NCBI GenBank assembly: GCA_015075445.1
Contig: JABTUJ010000035.1
Span: 46,004 to 110,003, forward strand
Length of the DNA: 64,000 nucleotides
Reading direction: 5' to 3'
DNA from: Verrucomicrobiales bacterium
GTDB taxonomy: Bacteria; Verrucomicrobiota; Verrucomicrobiia; Limisphaerales; J093
Positions 24,093-31,852 of this stretch are shown one piece after another. Both the position numbers and the translations under genes were made by a program. The notes beneath the pieces are model-generated. The model searched no databases. It had not been told where the DNA came from and saw nothing but the letters and a program-made list of their open reading frames with translations. Within the stretch, counting starts at the first letter, position 1. Every line of letters starts with the position of its first letter.

Positions 24093-25225
24093 GGGGTCAA
24101 GGCGGGCACCAGGTGCCCCGCCGCCTCTGACGGCAACGTGCGATCGGCGAGCACCGGCCCCCCAGCCGGGAGGAACTGCTCGAACACGCGCAGCACCGCG
24201 GGCAGGCCATCCAGCCGCCGCCGGTCGATCCTCGCCGCCAGGGCATCCAGGTGCCGCACGAAACCCAGCAGCGCCGCCCGGTTCACTTCCCCGAACGGCC
24301 GCCATCGGCCCGCGCCGCTCTGGGCCAGAAAGTGCGCGTTGATGTGCTGCTCGAAATTCCCGTCCTCCGGCATCACGAAGCAGGGTTTGCCCAGGAACAA
24401 GGCTTCCCCGACGAGTTGGTTACCCGCGGTGGCCACGAGTCCCGCGCAGCCGGTGAGGTCTTCCAGAAAGTCCTGCTCGCTGATCGCGTGGAAGGTGAGC
24501 GCGCCCTCGGCAAAGCGTTCGCCCAGTCCGTACAGGCGCACCGGCAGCCCGCACGTTGCCAGGGCCGCCAGGACATGAGGCGGAGCGTACCGGCGAAAGT
24601 ACGCCACCAGATAGTCACCCCGGACAGGCGCTGCCCGCCGCAACTCCGGTCGCAACAGCACCCCCACTTGCGAGACCCGCCGACACCGGCGGCGCAAGGG
24701 CGGGAAGTAGAACGACGAGACAATCGTGTGGGCTTGTCCGGAATAGTATGCCCGGACAATCCAGCGCATGTAGGCGGCGTGCCACCGCAGGAGCCGGGGC
24801 AGGCCGCGGAGGTCGTAGGTCAGCAGAAAGTGCTGGTGCGACACGCTGAGCAGCGGCACCCCGCAACGACGCGCCGCCCGCGGGAGAGCAGGCTCGAAGT
24901 CCGTAACCGCCAGGTCAAAGGCCTCCCGGCGGAGCAACGCCTCGAGCTCGTCCAGCAGCCCGGGCAGCCCTCGCAAGTACCCGGCAGCCCCCGCCGCCGT
25001 CCGCAGGAAATCCAGATGCCCCGAGTCGCGGTAACGAAAGCGCAGACCCGGCATCGGTCGCACGCAGACCGAATCCCTCTCGTAAAGCGGCGCCAGGAAC
25101 GCAAACGCATCCCCCGGAGCCAGCACGGTGATTTCGTGGTGCCCACGGAGCTGCTCAATCAGGGTCCGCACCCGGGTGGCGTGGCCACGCCCCTCGCCGG
25201 AAAGACTGAAGATGATTCGGGCCAT
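24089..25225 (-). CDS. Glycosyltransferase-like protein (MJ1255/GT28-like), first gene of the btaAB operon
   Basis: A 378-residue protein with the same layout as the one at 14965. MARIIFSLSGEGRGHATRVRTL carries the GRGH motif, and CAGLVATAGNQLVGEALFLGKPCFVMPEDGNFEQHINAHFL marks the donor-binding C-terminal half. It begins the five-gene minus-strand operon. In marine bacteria a glycosyltransferase sits beside the phospholipase-like PlcP and makes glycolipids from the released diacylglycerol; a comparable role is plausible here. The 229 bases upstream, shared with a small divergent gene, contain no recognisable promoter or Pho box by eye. Confidence 0.8.
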   Translation of the reverse strand: MARIIFSLSGEGRGHATRVRTLIEQLRGHHEITVLAPGDAFAFLAPLYERDSVCVRPMPGLRFRYRDSGHLDFLRTAAGAAGYLRGLPGLLDELEALLRREAFDLAVTDFEPALPRAARRCGVPLLSVSHQHFLLTYDLRGLPRLLRWHAAYMRWIVRAYYSGQAHTIVSSFYFPPLRRRCRRVSQVGVLLRPELRRAAPVRGDYLVAYFRRYAPPHVLAALATCGLPVRLYGLGERFAEGALTFHAISEQDFLEDLTGCAGLVATAGNQLVGEALFLGKPCFVMPEDGNFEQHINAHFLAQSGAGRWRPFGEVNRAALLGFVRHLDALAARIDRRRLDGLPAVLRVFEQFLPAGGPVLADRTLPSEAAGHLVPALTP

Positions 25226-25454
25226 GGCTGGGTCGCCCTAGGTCGGGTGCGCCCCCGTCGGCGCCGGGGTCGTTTCACGAACGGCCGCTCGCATCCCGGG
25301 CACGCTGCGGGACGCCTGCCACGATCCCATGAAGGGGAAGTGACAAGTGCGCAACTCCGCCTTGAAAAAACGTAACATTCAGGCGCTTGACGCTTCTGGC
25401 GCGGCGCCGAGAGTTCCCTTCGCTCCGTCAGTTCCGAGAGAACGGTCGCGTGCC

Positions 25455-25658
25455 ATGAATGAGGATTCCGACCCCTTTCGCCTGCACTACGTCCAGGACG
25501 GTCAACGGTGCGTGCACAGCTTTGACACGTTGGAGGCGGCGCTCGAGAGCGCCCGCCGGAAGCTGCGCAAACGCCCGGAACTGATCGTCTGGATCTCCGA
25601 TGCGGAGCGGCATGTGCTCCTGGACAACGCCGCCATCCGCCAGCGGCTGGGCCCGTAA
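25455..25658 (+). CDS. Small hypothetical protein
   Basis: A 67-residue acidic then basic protein from the ATG at 25455: FRLHYVQDGQRCVHSF, TLEAALESARRKLRKRPELIVWISDAE and a short end. The pattern of two strands, a helix and two strands suggests a small folded domain. A start at 25347 would add an unrelated-looking 36 residues. It is divergent from the glycosyltransferase gene and convergent with the FGGY kinase gene. No family is recognised. The 114 bases after it are empty. Confidence 0.5.
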   Translation: MNEDSDPFRLHYVQDGQRCVHSFDTLEAALESARRKLRKRPELIVWISDAERHVLLDNAAIRQRLGP

Positions 25659-25772
25659 AGGAGCCCGTCCCGAACGGCGCTTGGATCAGGCCCAACACGA
25701 GCTCGGATAGACGTTTCTAACGCCTCATCCTGCGCCGCCGCCCAGGCGACCGACACGGTCGTGCCCCGGACT

Positions 25773-27368
25773 TTAGGGCTCCATGAATTGCGGGGACGCC
25801 CCGCCCCCAGTCCCCGGTTCCGCACATCGCCCTTCAACCCCATGGGCCAGCCGGTCACCCAATCGGGCTTGGTCCAGGCGCGCTTGCGCGAAGTTCGGCA
25901 GAATCTCGCGGTACACCCGGACCGCAGCCGGGTCCGGACGAGCCGTGGCTTCGGGTTGGTGGAGCTGATCGATCCGACCGAAATCGTTCCAGAGACCGCA
26001 GGCGACCGCGGCGACCGCGGCGGCACCCAGGGAACCCGCCTCCTGGCCGACGGTCGTCTTCACAATCTCGACTTCGAGGGCGTCGGCGAGGATCTGACGC
26101 CAGAGCGAACTCCGACTCGCTCCGCCCACGACCACCATCTCGCGGCCGACGTGGCCCAGGCGGCGCAGTTCGTCGAGCGCAATCCGCAGGTTCAAAGCGA
26201 CCCCTTCCAGGACCGCACGAATCACGTCGGCTTGCGTGTGGCCCAGGTCGAGGCCGAGGAGGGCGCCCCGGATGTTCGCGCTGGGTTCCAGCGAGGAACC
26301 GCCCGCGAGACTGGGGTTGAAAAGCAGGTTGCGAGCGCCAGGCGGCGATTGTGCGGCCAGGGCCGTCATCAACTCGTATGGATCGCGGTTCTCCGCCTGG
26401 GCCTGCGCCACCAGGTTCAGACACAGGTGGTCGCGCACCCAACGGAGGGAAGTGCCGCCGGAGAAGATCGCCACGGCCGACGTGAACATGCCGGGGATCA
26501 CGTGCGTGAACACGTAGGGCTTGGCGGTGGCTTCGAGTAACGGCTGACGCGAGGACGCCGCGATCCACATCGAAGAGCCGAGCGAGGCGTAGGTCCGTCC
26601 CTCGGCGATGTTGCGCGCGCCCAGCGCCATGCAGGAGTTGTCCACCCCGCCGCAGGCGACCGGGATGCGGCGCGGCAGACGCAGGGCTTCCGCGGCCTCG
26701 GGAGTCAGGGTTCCGAGGATCGCCGTGGAAGGGACGATCTCCGGCAGTATCGAGCGCGGCAACCCGGCGGCCGCCAGCAGATCGTCGGAGTAGTCCCAGG
26801 CCTGCAGATCGTACACGCCGCAGCCCGAAGCGTACGAGGGATCCGTCGCCACCCGGCCGGTGAGACGGTAGTTGACGTAGTCCTTGGTGCCGATCACCTG
26901 GTGGAGGCGGGCGAACATCTCCGGCTCGCAATCCCGGTACCACAGGATCTTGAAGACGGTGTAGTGCGCCGCAGGAAAGCCGTTGCCGGTGAGCCGATAC
27001 CATCGCTCCGGATCCACGCGCTCGAAGAAGCGCGCCGCCTGAACGGTGGCCCGTTTGTCCGACCAGATCGGAGTGGACGCACGGAGCAGACGCCCCGCGG
27101 CATCCAACGGCACGCAGCCGAGGCTGTGTCCGGAGATGGCCAGCGCGCGAATGCTGCGCGGGTCGGCGGTTCCTGTGGCGAGGAGCTGGTGCGTGCTGCG
27201 GACCACGGAATCCCACCAAGCCTCGGGTCGTTGCTCGTGCCAGCCAGCGTGGGGGTACTCGGTGTCGTAAGGGACGAAGACGGCGCTCAACAGGCGGCCG
27301 TCGGCGTCGTGCAGCGACGCCTTGTTCCCGCCGGTGCCGAGGTCATAGGCCAGCAGGGTATCGTTCAT
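25773..27368 (-). CDS. FGGY-family carbohydrate kinase
   Basis: A 531-residue sugar kinase, typical of xylulokinase-like enzymes. The phosphate-1 motif is LLAYDLGTGGNKASLHD, then ALAISGHSLGCVPLD, CGGVDNSCMALGA (candidate catalytic Asp), YASLGSSMW for the adenosine pocket, and EMVVVGGASRSSLWRQILADAL for the second ATP motif. It starts 1 base after the deoC stop, so both are in one transcript. Alternatives are a kinase for another ketose, a polyol or, given the nearby lsrF, an autoinducer-2-like substrate, but it lacks close similarity to LsrK as far as I can judge. The substrate is not readable. Confidence 0.85.
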   Translation of the reverse strand: MNDTLLAYDLGTGGNKASLHDADGRLLSAVFVPYDTEYPHAGWHEQRPEAWWDSVVRSTHQLLATGTADPRSIRALAISGHSLGCVPLDAAGRLLRASTPIWSDKRATVQAARFFERVDPERWYRLTGNGFPAAHYTVFKILWYRDCEPEMFARLHQVIGTKDYVNYRLTGRVATDPSYASGCGVYDLQAWDYSDDLLAAAGLPRSILPEIVPSTAILGTLTPEAAEALRLPRRIPVACGGVDNSCMALGARNIAEGRTYASLGSSMWIAASSRQPLLEATAKPYVFTHVIPGMFTSAVAIFSGGTSLRWVRDHLCLNLVAQAQAENRDPYELMTALAAQSPPGARNLLFNPSLAGGSSLEPSANIRGALLGLDLGHTQADVIRAVLEGVALNLRIALDELRRLGHVGREMVVVGGASRSSLWRQILADALEVEIVKTTVGQEAGSLGAAAVAAVACGLWNDFGRIDQLHQPEATARPDPAAVRVYREILPNFAQARLDQARLGDRLAHGVEGRCAEPGTGGGASPQFMEP

Positions 27369-27369
27369 C

Positions 27370-28065
27370 TCACACCTCAACGCCGTCGTTGTGCGCCGCA
27401 CATTCGGCGAGGATCTGGAGGCCGGAGGTCAACCCGACGCCGAACCGGGTGGCGCCCGAGCGCATCAGTTCGACCACGGTCTGGAGGTCGCGCACGCCGC
27501 CCGCGGCCTTGACCTGGGCCGCGTTCCCCACCGCGGACTTGATCAGACGCACGTTGTGGAGCGTCGCGCCCGTCGGCGCCCAGCCGGTCCCGGTCTTGAC
27601 GAACGCCGCCCCGGACCGAACCGCCAGTTGACTGCCGCGGACGATTTCGGAGTCGTTCAGGTGGTGCGCCTCGAGGATGACTTTGACGGGCACTGAACCA
27701 GCGACCTCGACCACCGCCCGGATATCATTCGCCACGTAGGCGTCGCGACCGGACCGGAGCATCCCGACGTTGATCACCATGTCCAGTTCCCCAGCACCCG
27801 CCGTGAGTTGTTCGCGCGCTTCGGCCACCTTGATCGCGGTGCTGTGGGCGCCGGAAGGGAAGCCAACCACCCCGCCCACACCGACGTCGGGTGCGTCGGC
27901 CAGAAGGGCTCTGAGGGCCGGCAGATGGCAGGGCAGAACGAAGGCGGCGACACAGTGATACTGCCGGGCAGCCTCGGCCAGGCGATGGACCTCGGCCAGA
28001 TCCACGTCGGCGCGCACGGCGCTCAGATCGAGCATCCGCGCCAACTGTTCAACGGTGAGTTTCAT
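27370..28065 (-). CDS. deoC: Deoxyribose-phosphate aldolase (DeoC family)
   Basis: A 231-residue class I aldolase of normal DeoC length. AGELDMVINVGML holds Asp95, VKVILEAHHL the following strand, AAFVKTGTGWAP the Schiff-base Lys157, and VKAAGGVRDL the second conserved Lys186. DeoC splits 2-deoxyribose-5-phosphate into glyceraldehyde-3-phosphate and acetaldehyde; relatives act on other deoxy or branched sugar phosphates. Neighbouring sugar kinase, SDR, LsrF-like and DhaKL genes suggest a catabolic role in this operon rather than nucleoside salvage. No nucleoside phosphorylase is seen. Confidence 0.9.
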   Translation of the reverse strand: MKLTVEQLARMLDLSAVRADVDLAEVHRLAEAARQYHCVAAFVLPCHLPALRALLADAPDVGVGGVVGFPSGAHSTAIKVAEAREQLTAGAGELDMVINVGMLRSGRDAYVANDIRAVVEVAGSVPVKVILEAHHLNDSEIVRGSQLAVRSGAAFVKTGTGWAPTGATLHNVRLIKSAVGNAAQVKAAGGVRDLQTVVELMRSGATRFGVGLTSGLQILAECAAHNDGVEV

Positions 28066-28095
28066 AGCTCCTACCGACTGTAGCCCCTACCGCCC

Positions 28096-28226
28096 GTAGG
28101 CGCCGACGTGTGGAGGCGCAGTGGCACGGCGGCGTGTCGAAAACGCCACCAGACGTCGGCGCCAACGGGCGGTGGGGCGCCTACGGGCGTGTGTCCGGAC
28201 CCCTGCCTCCTCACGTCGGCGCCTGC
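28096..28226. repeat. Compound family A palindrome between deoC and the SDR gene
   Basis: GTAGGCGCCGACGTGTGGAG (28096) faces CGCCACCAGACGTCGGCGCC (28144). A second right arm GCCTCCTCACGTCGGCGCCT ends at 28226, where the CTAG overlaps the SDR stop codon on the minus strand. The compound structure fills the intergenic space inside the operon. Confidence 0.85.
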
Positions 28227-29149
28227 TAGGGGCTAATCCTTCCAGCTTGCTGCCCGGAAGGCCCGGCGATCCCCGATGCACCGTGGGCTTGATCCCGTCG
28301 CGGGTCGGTGACGCCCAACCGGTCCGGCGTTCGCCTGAGCGATGGGTTTGTCAGCCGACGCGCGGCGACCGTGCGCGAGAGAGGGACCAGCCAGGCGTTG
28401 AGCGTGTGGCCGCCGTCGACCATGAGGTCGTGGCCGGTGACATAGTTCGAGGCCGCGGAGGCGAGGAAGACCACGGCGCCGTGCAGGTCTTCCGGCCGCT
28501 GCACATGACCGAGAGGCGTCAGTTCGCGGATGCGCTGGCGGACGACGACGGGGGTCGAGGCGTGCATCGGCGAGAGCACGTAGCTGGGACTGATGCAATT
28601 GACGTTGATGTTGAAGCGGCCCCACTCGGCGGCCAGCGTCTTGGTCATGTGCACGACGCCGGCTTTCGAGCTGTCGTAGGAGGCGTTGCAGTTGGCGATG
28701 GTGGCCGACATCGACGCGAGGTTGATGATCTTTCCCTCGGTGGGCTGCTGCCGGATCATCTGCTGGGCCTCGGCCTGCGCGCACAGGAACACACCGGTCA
28801 GATTGACGGCGATCACCTTGTCCCAGGCCTCCTGGGTGAGTTCCTCGTCGGCACCCAGAATCGCGATGCCGGCATTGTTGATGGCGATGTCGAGCCGGCC
28901 GAAGGCATCGACCACGCGACGGACCATGGCCTGGACCTGGTCCCGGCGGGTGACATCGCAGCGGACGAAGATGGATTGGCGGCCCAGGGCGCGGATTTCC
29001 TCGGCGGTCTTCGTGCCAGTCTTTTCGTCAAGATCCACGATGGCTACATCCGCACCGGCCTGGGCCAACGCGACGGCGCAACCACGGCCGATGCCGACGG
29101 CGGCGCCGGTGACCAGCGCCTTCCGGCCGGTCAGATCGAAGAGAGACAA
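28226..29149 (-). CDS. SDR family NAD(P)-dependent oxidoreductase
   Basis: A 307-residue short-chain dehydrogenase with a TTG start at 29149. The cofactor site is ALVTGAAVGIGRG (11-23), and Asp39 after AIVD suggests NAD preference. NNAG is at 91-94, the catalytic Tyr158 and Lys162 lie in YDSSK, and VDGGHTLNAWL ends the fold. The last 45 residues are Arg-rich and run into the family A repeat, whose bases supply the TAG stop, so the tail may be non-native. It probably oxidises a sugar, polyol or sugar acid in the pathway of this operon. Confidence 0.88.
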   Translation of the reverse strand: MSLFDLTGRKALVTGAAVGIGRGCAVALAQAGADVAIVDLDEKTGTKTAEEIRALGRQSIFVRCDVTRRDQVQAMVRRVVDAFGRLDIAINNAGIAILGADEELTQEAWDKVIAVNLTGVFLCAQAEAQQMIRQQPTEGKIINLASMSATIANCNASYDSSKAGVVHMTKTLAAEWGRFNINVNCISPSYVLSPMHASTPVVVRQRIRELTPLGHVQRPEDLHGAVVFLASAASNYVTGHDLMVDGGHTLNAWLVPLSRTVAARRLTNPSLRRTPDRLGVTDPRRDQAHGASGIAGPSGQQAGRISP

Positions 29150-29216
29150 GTCAGCCCTGGTAAGGTCCTTTGCTGAGGGTCAGGCCGCGCGAGGCGCCTG
29201 GCCCGGGTATTCCCGA

Positions 29217-29299
29217 CCGCCCGTAGGCGCCGACGTGAGGAGGCGTTGGGAGCGAGGAGCGGCACGACTTCGCCTCCTCACGTCGGCGCCTACGGGCGG
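29217..29299. repeat. Family A palindrome between the SDR and cupin genes
   Basis: CCGCCCGTAGGCGCCGACGT with GAGGAGGCG forms the left arm, and CGCCTCCTCACGTCGGCGCC with TACGGGCGG the right, matching perfectly over about 29 bases around a 25-base loop. It occupies the gap between two co-directional genes. Confidence 0.92.
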
Positions 29300-29332
29300 A
29301 ACGGGGCTCATGCGGGGTATGAGGTGTCCGGG

Positions 29333-30040
29333 CTAGAGCTTCGCCTTGGGGTTGGAGAAACGCAGGCCGTCCATGTCGTGGAAGGTGCCGTACTCCGTGA
29401 CCAGCGCGCCCTCGGGGCCGGCGACCATGAAGTGGAAGGCCTCGAGCCGGTTGAGGTGGCCGATCTCGTCGATGCCCAGCGGCTTGCCGCATCGTGACTT
29501 GACGAGGTCCCGCTGGCTGCGGGGGATGCGGCCGATGAACTCGGGCGTGGGGTCGCCCTCGCCGAAGGTGTAGATCATGCCGCGGCGCGGCTGCCACGAT
29601 TCCATTTTGGCCGCGCCTTTGGCGGTCGGCACATGACAGTGCTCGGGAATCATCTGGCCGGGCAGGAGGTAGATCTCGTGGCCGAAGTATTTGTAATCCT
29701 CTCGATTAAGCCAAAAGATGCCCGCCATCCCGACCTGGGCGAAGTCGCCCAGCCCGAAATCGAGGATCCACATCCCGTTCTTCAGGGTGTCGGAGAGCGG
29801 GTACTGGAACCGGCGGAACATGTCGTAGTAGGCCTCCCGCGCTTTATCGACCAGGAACTGGCCGGCGCTGTCGTAGAAGTCGGCATTGGTATATGTCTTC
29901 ACGGCGGATGGGTTTGATGGGTTTTGGGCGGCCGCGGAACGGGGACCGAACGCGGCGAGGGAAGCGGCACCCGCGGCGACGGTGGCGCTGCGGGCGATCA
30001 TGGAACGGCGGGTGATCGGGGACGGGGTGATGGGCTTCAT
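29333..30040 (-). CDS. Tat-exported cupin, D-lyxose-isomerase-like
   Basis: A 235-residue protein whose N-terminus TRRSMIARSATVAAGAASLAAF is a twin-arginine signal ending near AAAQ. The upstream in-frame extension crosses a repeat and is rejected. The cupin part has YLLPGQMIPEHCHVPT, then KMESWQPRRGMIYTFGEG and LEAFHFMVAGPEGALVTEYGTFHD, giving His, His, Glu and a later His, comparable with the metal ligands of D-lyxose ketol-isomerase. Such an enzyme converts D-lyxose to D-xylulose, which would suit the FGGY kinase. Export would put it outside the cytoplasm, unusual for this reaction. Fold assignment is moderate and substrate is inferred. Confidence 0.65.
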   Translation of the reverse strand: MKPITPSPITRRSMIARSATVAAGAASLAAFGPRSAAAQNPSNPSAVKTYTNADFYDSAGQFLVDKAREAYYDMFRRFQYPLSDTLKNGMWILDFGLGDFAQVGMAGIFWLNREDYKYFGHEIYLLPGQMIPEHCHVPTAKGAAKMESWQPRRGMIYTFGEGDPTPEFIGRIPRSQRDLVKSRCGKPLGIDEIGHLNRLEAFHFMVAGPEGALVTEYGTFHDMDGLRFSNPKAKL

Positions 30041-30094
30041 AGCGTGTCTCGTGATGGGGTGGGATGGGGAGAGGCGTGGGGGCCATTTCCGCCT

Positions 30095-30165
30095 GGAGGC
30101 GCCGACGTGAGGAGGCGTTGGGAGCGAGGAGCAGCACGACTTTGCCTCCTCACGTCGGCGCCTAC
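30095..30165. repeat. Family A palindrome between the cupin and lsrF genes
   Basis: GGAGGCGCCGACGTGAGGAG with GCG faces GCCTCCTCACGTCGGCGCCT. The loop GTTGGGAGCGAGGAGCAGCA is nearly identical to that of the copy at 29217, so these two arose recently from one source. Confidence 0.9.
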
Positions 30166-30213
30166 AATCGGTGGCATCGGTCGCGGGTTCATGGGGCGTA
30201 AGAAGCGCCCGGA

Positions 30214-31092
30214 CTAGCGGGTGTTCTTGAGGGTTTGGTAGAGTTCGAAGCCTTCGCGGGCGGTGCGTCCGTCGTGGGTTACGGCGCGGATGGCCTGGAT
30301 CATGGCCACCGGATGTTCGGCCTGGAACACGTTGCGTCCCATGTCCACGCCGGCGGCGCCTTCCTGGAGCGCCTTGTGGACGAGCTCGAGCGCCTCGTTT
30401 TCCGGCAGCTTCTTGCCGCCGGCGATGACGATCGGCACCGGACACGTGGCGGTGACCTTTTCGAAGTCGGTTTCGCAATAGTAGGTCTTGACGAAGGTGG
30501 CGCCGTTCTCGGCGCAGATGCGGCAGGCGAGCGCGAGGTAGCGGGCGTCGCGGGTCAGTTCCTTGCCCACGGCGGTGACGCCCAGGGTGGGGATGCCATA
30601 GCGGGCGCCGAGGTCGGCGGTGCGCACGAGGTTCTCGATGGTCTTCGCCTCGAACTTGCTGCCGATGGCGGCCATGACGGCGAGGGCGGAGGCGTTGATG
30701 CGGAGGGCGTCTTCAATGTCGAGCAGGCACTCGTTGTTCAGCTCGGTGAGCACGCTGCTGCCCGCCGAGTACCGCAGCGAGATGGGCTTGTTGGCGGTGG
30801 GCGGGACGATGGACCGCAAGGCACCGCGGGTGCACATGAGGCAATCGGCGTGCTCGATCAGCGGCGGGATGCTGAGGTCCATCCGTTCGAGTCCGGAGGT
30901 GGGACCCATGATGTAGCCGTGGTCGAACGCCAGCATCACGGTGCGGCCGGACTTGGGGTTGAAGATGCGGCTGAGCCGGTCCTTCATCCCCCAATCCACG
31001 TGATCGAGGCCCTTCAGGAAGAACGCGTGTTTCGGAGCCGGGATGCCGAGGGCATAGTCGGAGGCATCCTTGGCGGTATCATTGTCTGGCAT
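30214..31092 (-). CDS. lsrF: LsrF-like class I aldolase/thiolase
   Basis: A 292-residue protein that can be followed along E. coli LsrF almost without gaps: DWGMKDRLSRIFNPKSGRTV, MLAFDHGYIMGPTSGLERMD, HADCLMCTRGALRSIVPP, FVKTYYCETDF with the Schiff-base Lys at about 202, PVPIVIAGGKKLPENEALEL and GVDMGRNVFQAEHPVAMI. LsrF is a thiolase that ends autoinducer-2 breakdown by passing an acetyl group from 3-hydroxy-5-phosphooxypentane-2,4-dione to CoA. No lsr transporter, LsrG or LsrR is present, so here it may instead split another phosphorylated sugar made by the neighbouring kinases. Confidence 0.9.
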   Translation of the reverse strand: MPDNDTAKDASDYALGIPAPKHAFFLKGLDHVDWGMKDRLSRIFNPKSGRTVMLAFDHGYIMGPTSGLERMDLSIPPLIEHADCLMCTRGALRSIVPPTANKPISLRYSAGSSVLTELNNECLLDIEDALRINASALAVMAAIGSKFEAKTIENLVRTADLGARYGIPTLGVTAVGKELTRDARYLALACRICAENGATFVKTYYCETDFEKVTATCPVPIVIAGGKKLPENEALELVHKALQEGAAGVDMGRNVFQAEHPVAMIQAIRAVTHDGRTAREGFELYQTLKNTR

Positions 31093-31156
31093 AGCGCGGT
31101 GAGGATCAGGTCGTCGTCGGTGGTTGAGTCGCGTGTTTCGAAGTGTGGTTCGGGGC

Positions 31157-31792
31157 TCAGGCAACAAGGCCTTCGCCAAAACCGCGGAAGATCAGGGAAA
31201 CGGAGACGGCGCCCGGATCGGGATGACCGAGCACGCGGTCTCCCAGGTGGCGGGCGCGGCCGAATTTGGCGCGCATGTTTGCGGTGTCGGCAGCGCCGCG
31301 CGCGGCGGCCTCGGCGGCTTGCGCGAGGGCGGCGGTGACGCCCTGGCCCGGATCGGCGGCCTTCAAGGCGGCAACCGCGGGCAGCAAGGCGTCCATCATG
31401 GTCTTGTCGCCGATCTGGGCGCGGCTTTGCTTCTGGAGCTTCGCCACGCCGCTCTCGAAAACCGCTGCCAGCGCCGGGACGTCGAGTTCAGCCCGGCCCG
31501 CTGCGGCCTCGCTCATGCCCAGGAACCAGGAACCGAGCAGCGGCCCGGTGGAGCCGCCGTCACAGGCCATCACCGCCCAACCCGCCGCCGAGAGGAGCTG
31601 CTGCAGGCCGGCGTCGGGATGTTGGCTGGCGGCTTGGGCGGCGGCGTCCATGGCGCGCAGCATCGTGGTGCCGTGATCGCCATCGCCCACGGCCGCATCG
31701 AGGCGTGAGAGCGTCTCGTGCTGTTCGCGGATTCGCGTCCGCGCTGCCTCGAGCATTCGGCGGAAGTGGGGGGCAGAGATGTTGTCGGTCAT
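31157..31792 (-). CDS. dhaL: Dihydroxyacetone kinase subunit DhaL-like
   Basis: A 211-residue all-helical ATP-binding protein of DhaL length. DAAVGDGDHGTTM gives Asp32, Asp37 and Asp39, which bind the magnesium-ATP; DGGSTGPLLGSWFLGM and IGDKTMMDALLPAV are further family motifs. It pairs with the DhaK-like gene 60 bases upstream. It may work with ATP directly or accept phosphate from DhaM, but no dhaM or PTS genes are visible here. Homologous pairs phosphorylate dihydroxyacetone or, in other clusters, tetruloses such as erythrulose. Confidence 0.92.
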   Translation of the reverse strand: MTDNISAPHFRRMLEAARTRIREQHETLSRLDAAVGDGDHGTTMLRAMDAAAQAASQHPDAGLQQLLSAAGWAVMACDGGSTGPLLGSWFLGMSEAAAGRAELDVPALAAVFESGVAKLQKQSRAQIGDKTMMDALLPAVAALKAADPGQGVTAALAQAAEAAARGAADTANMRAKFGRARHLGDRVLGHPDPGAVSVSLIFRGFGEGLVA

Positions 31793-31852
31793 CGTTGAGG
31801 AGCCGTGCCGGTTCCCCGCCGCCGCGTTGGCGGGCGGGTTCCGGGACCAATC

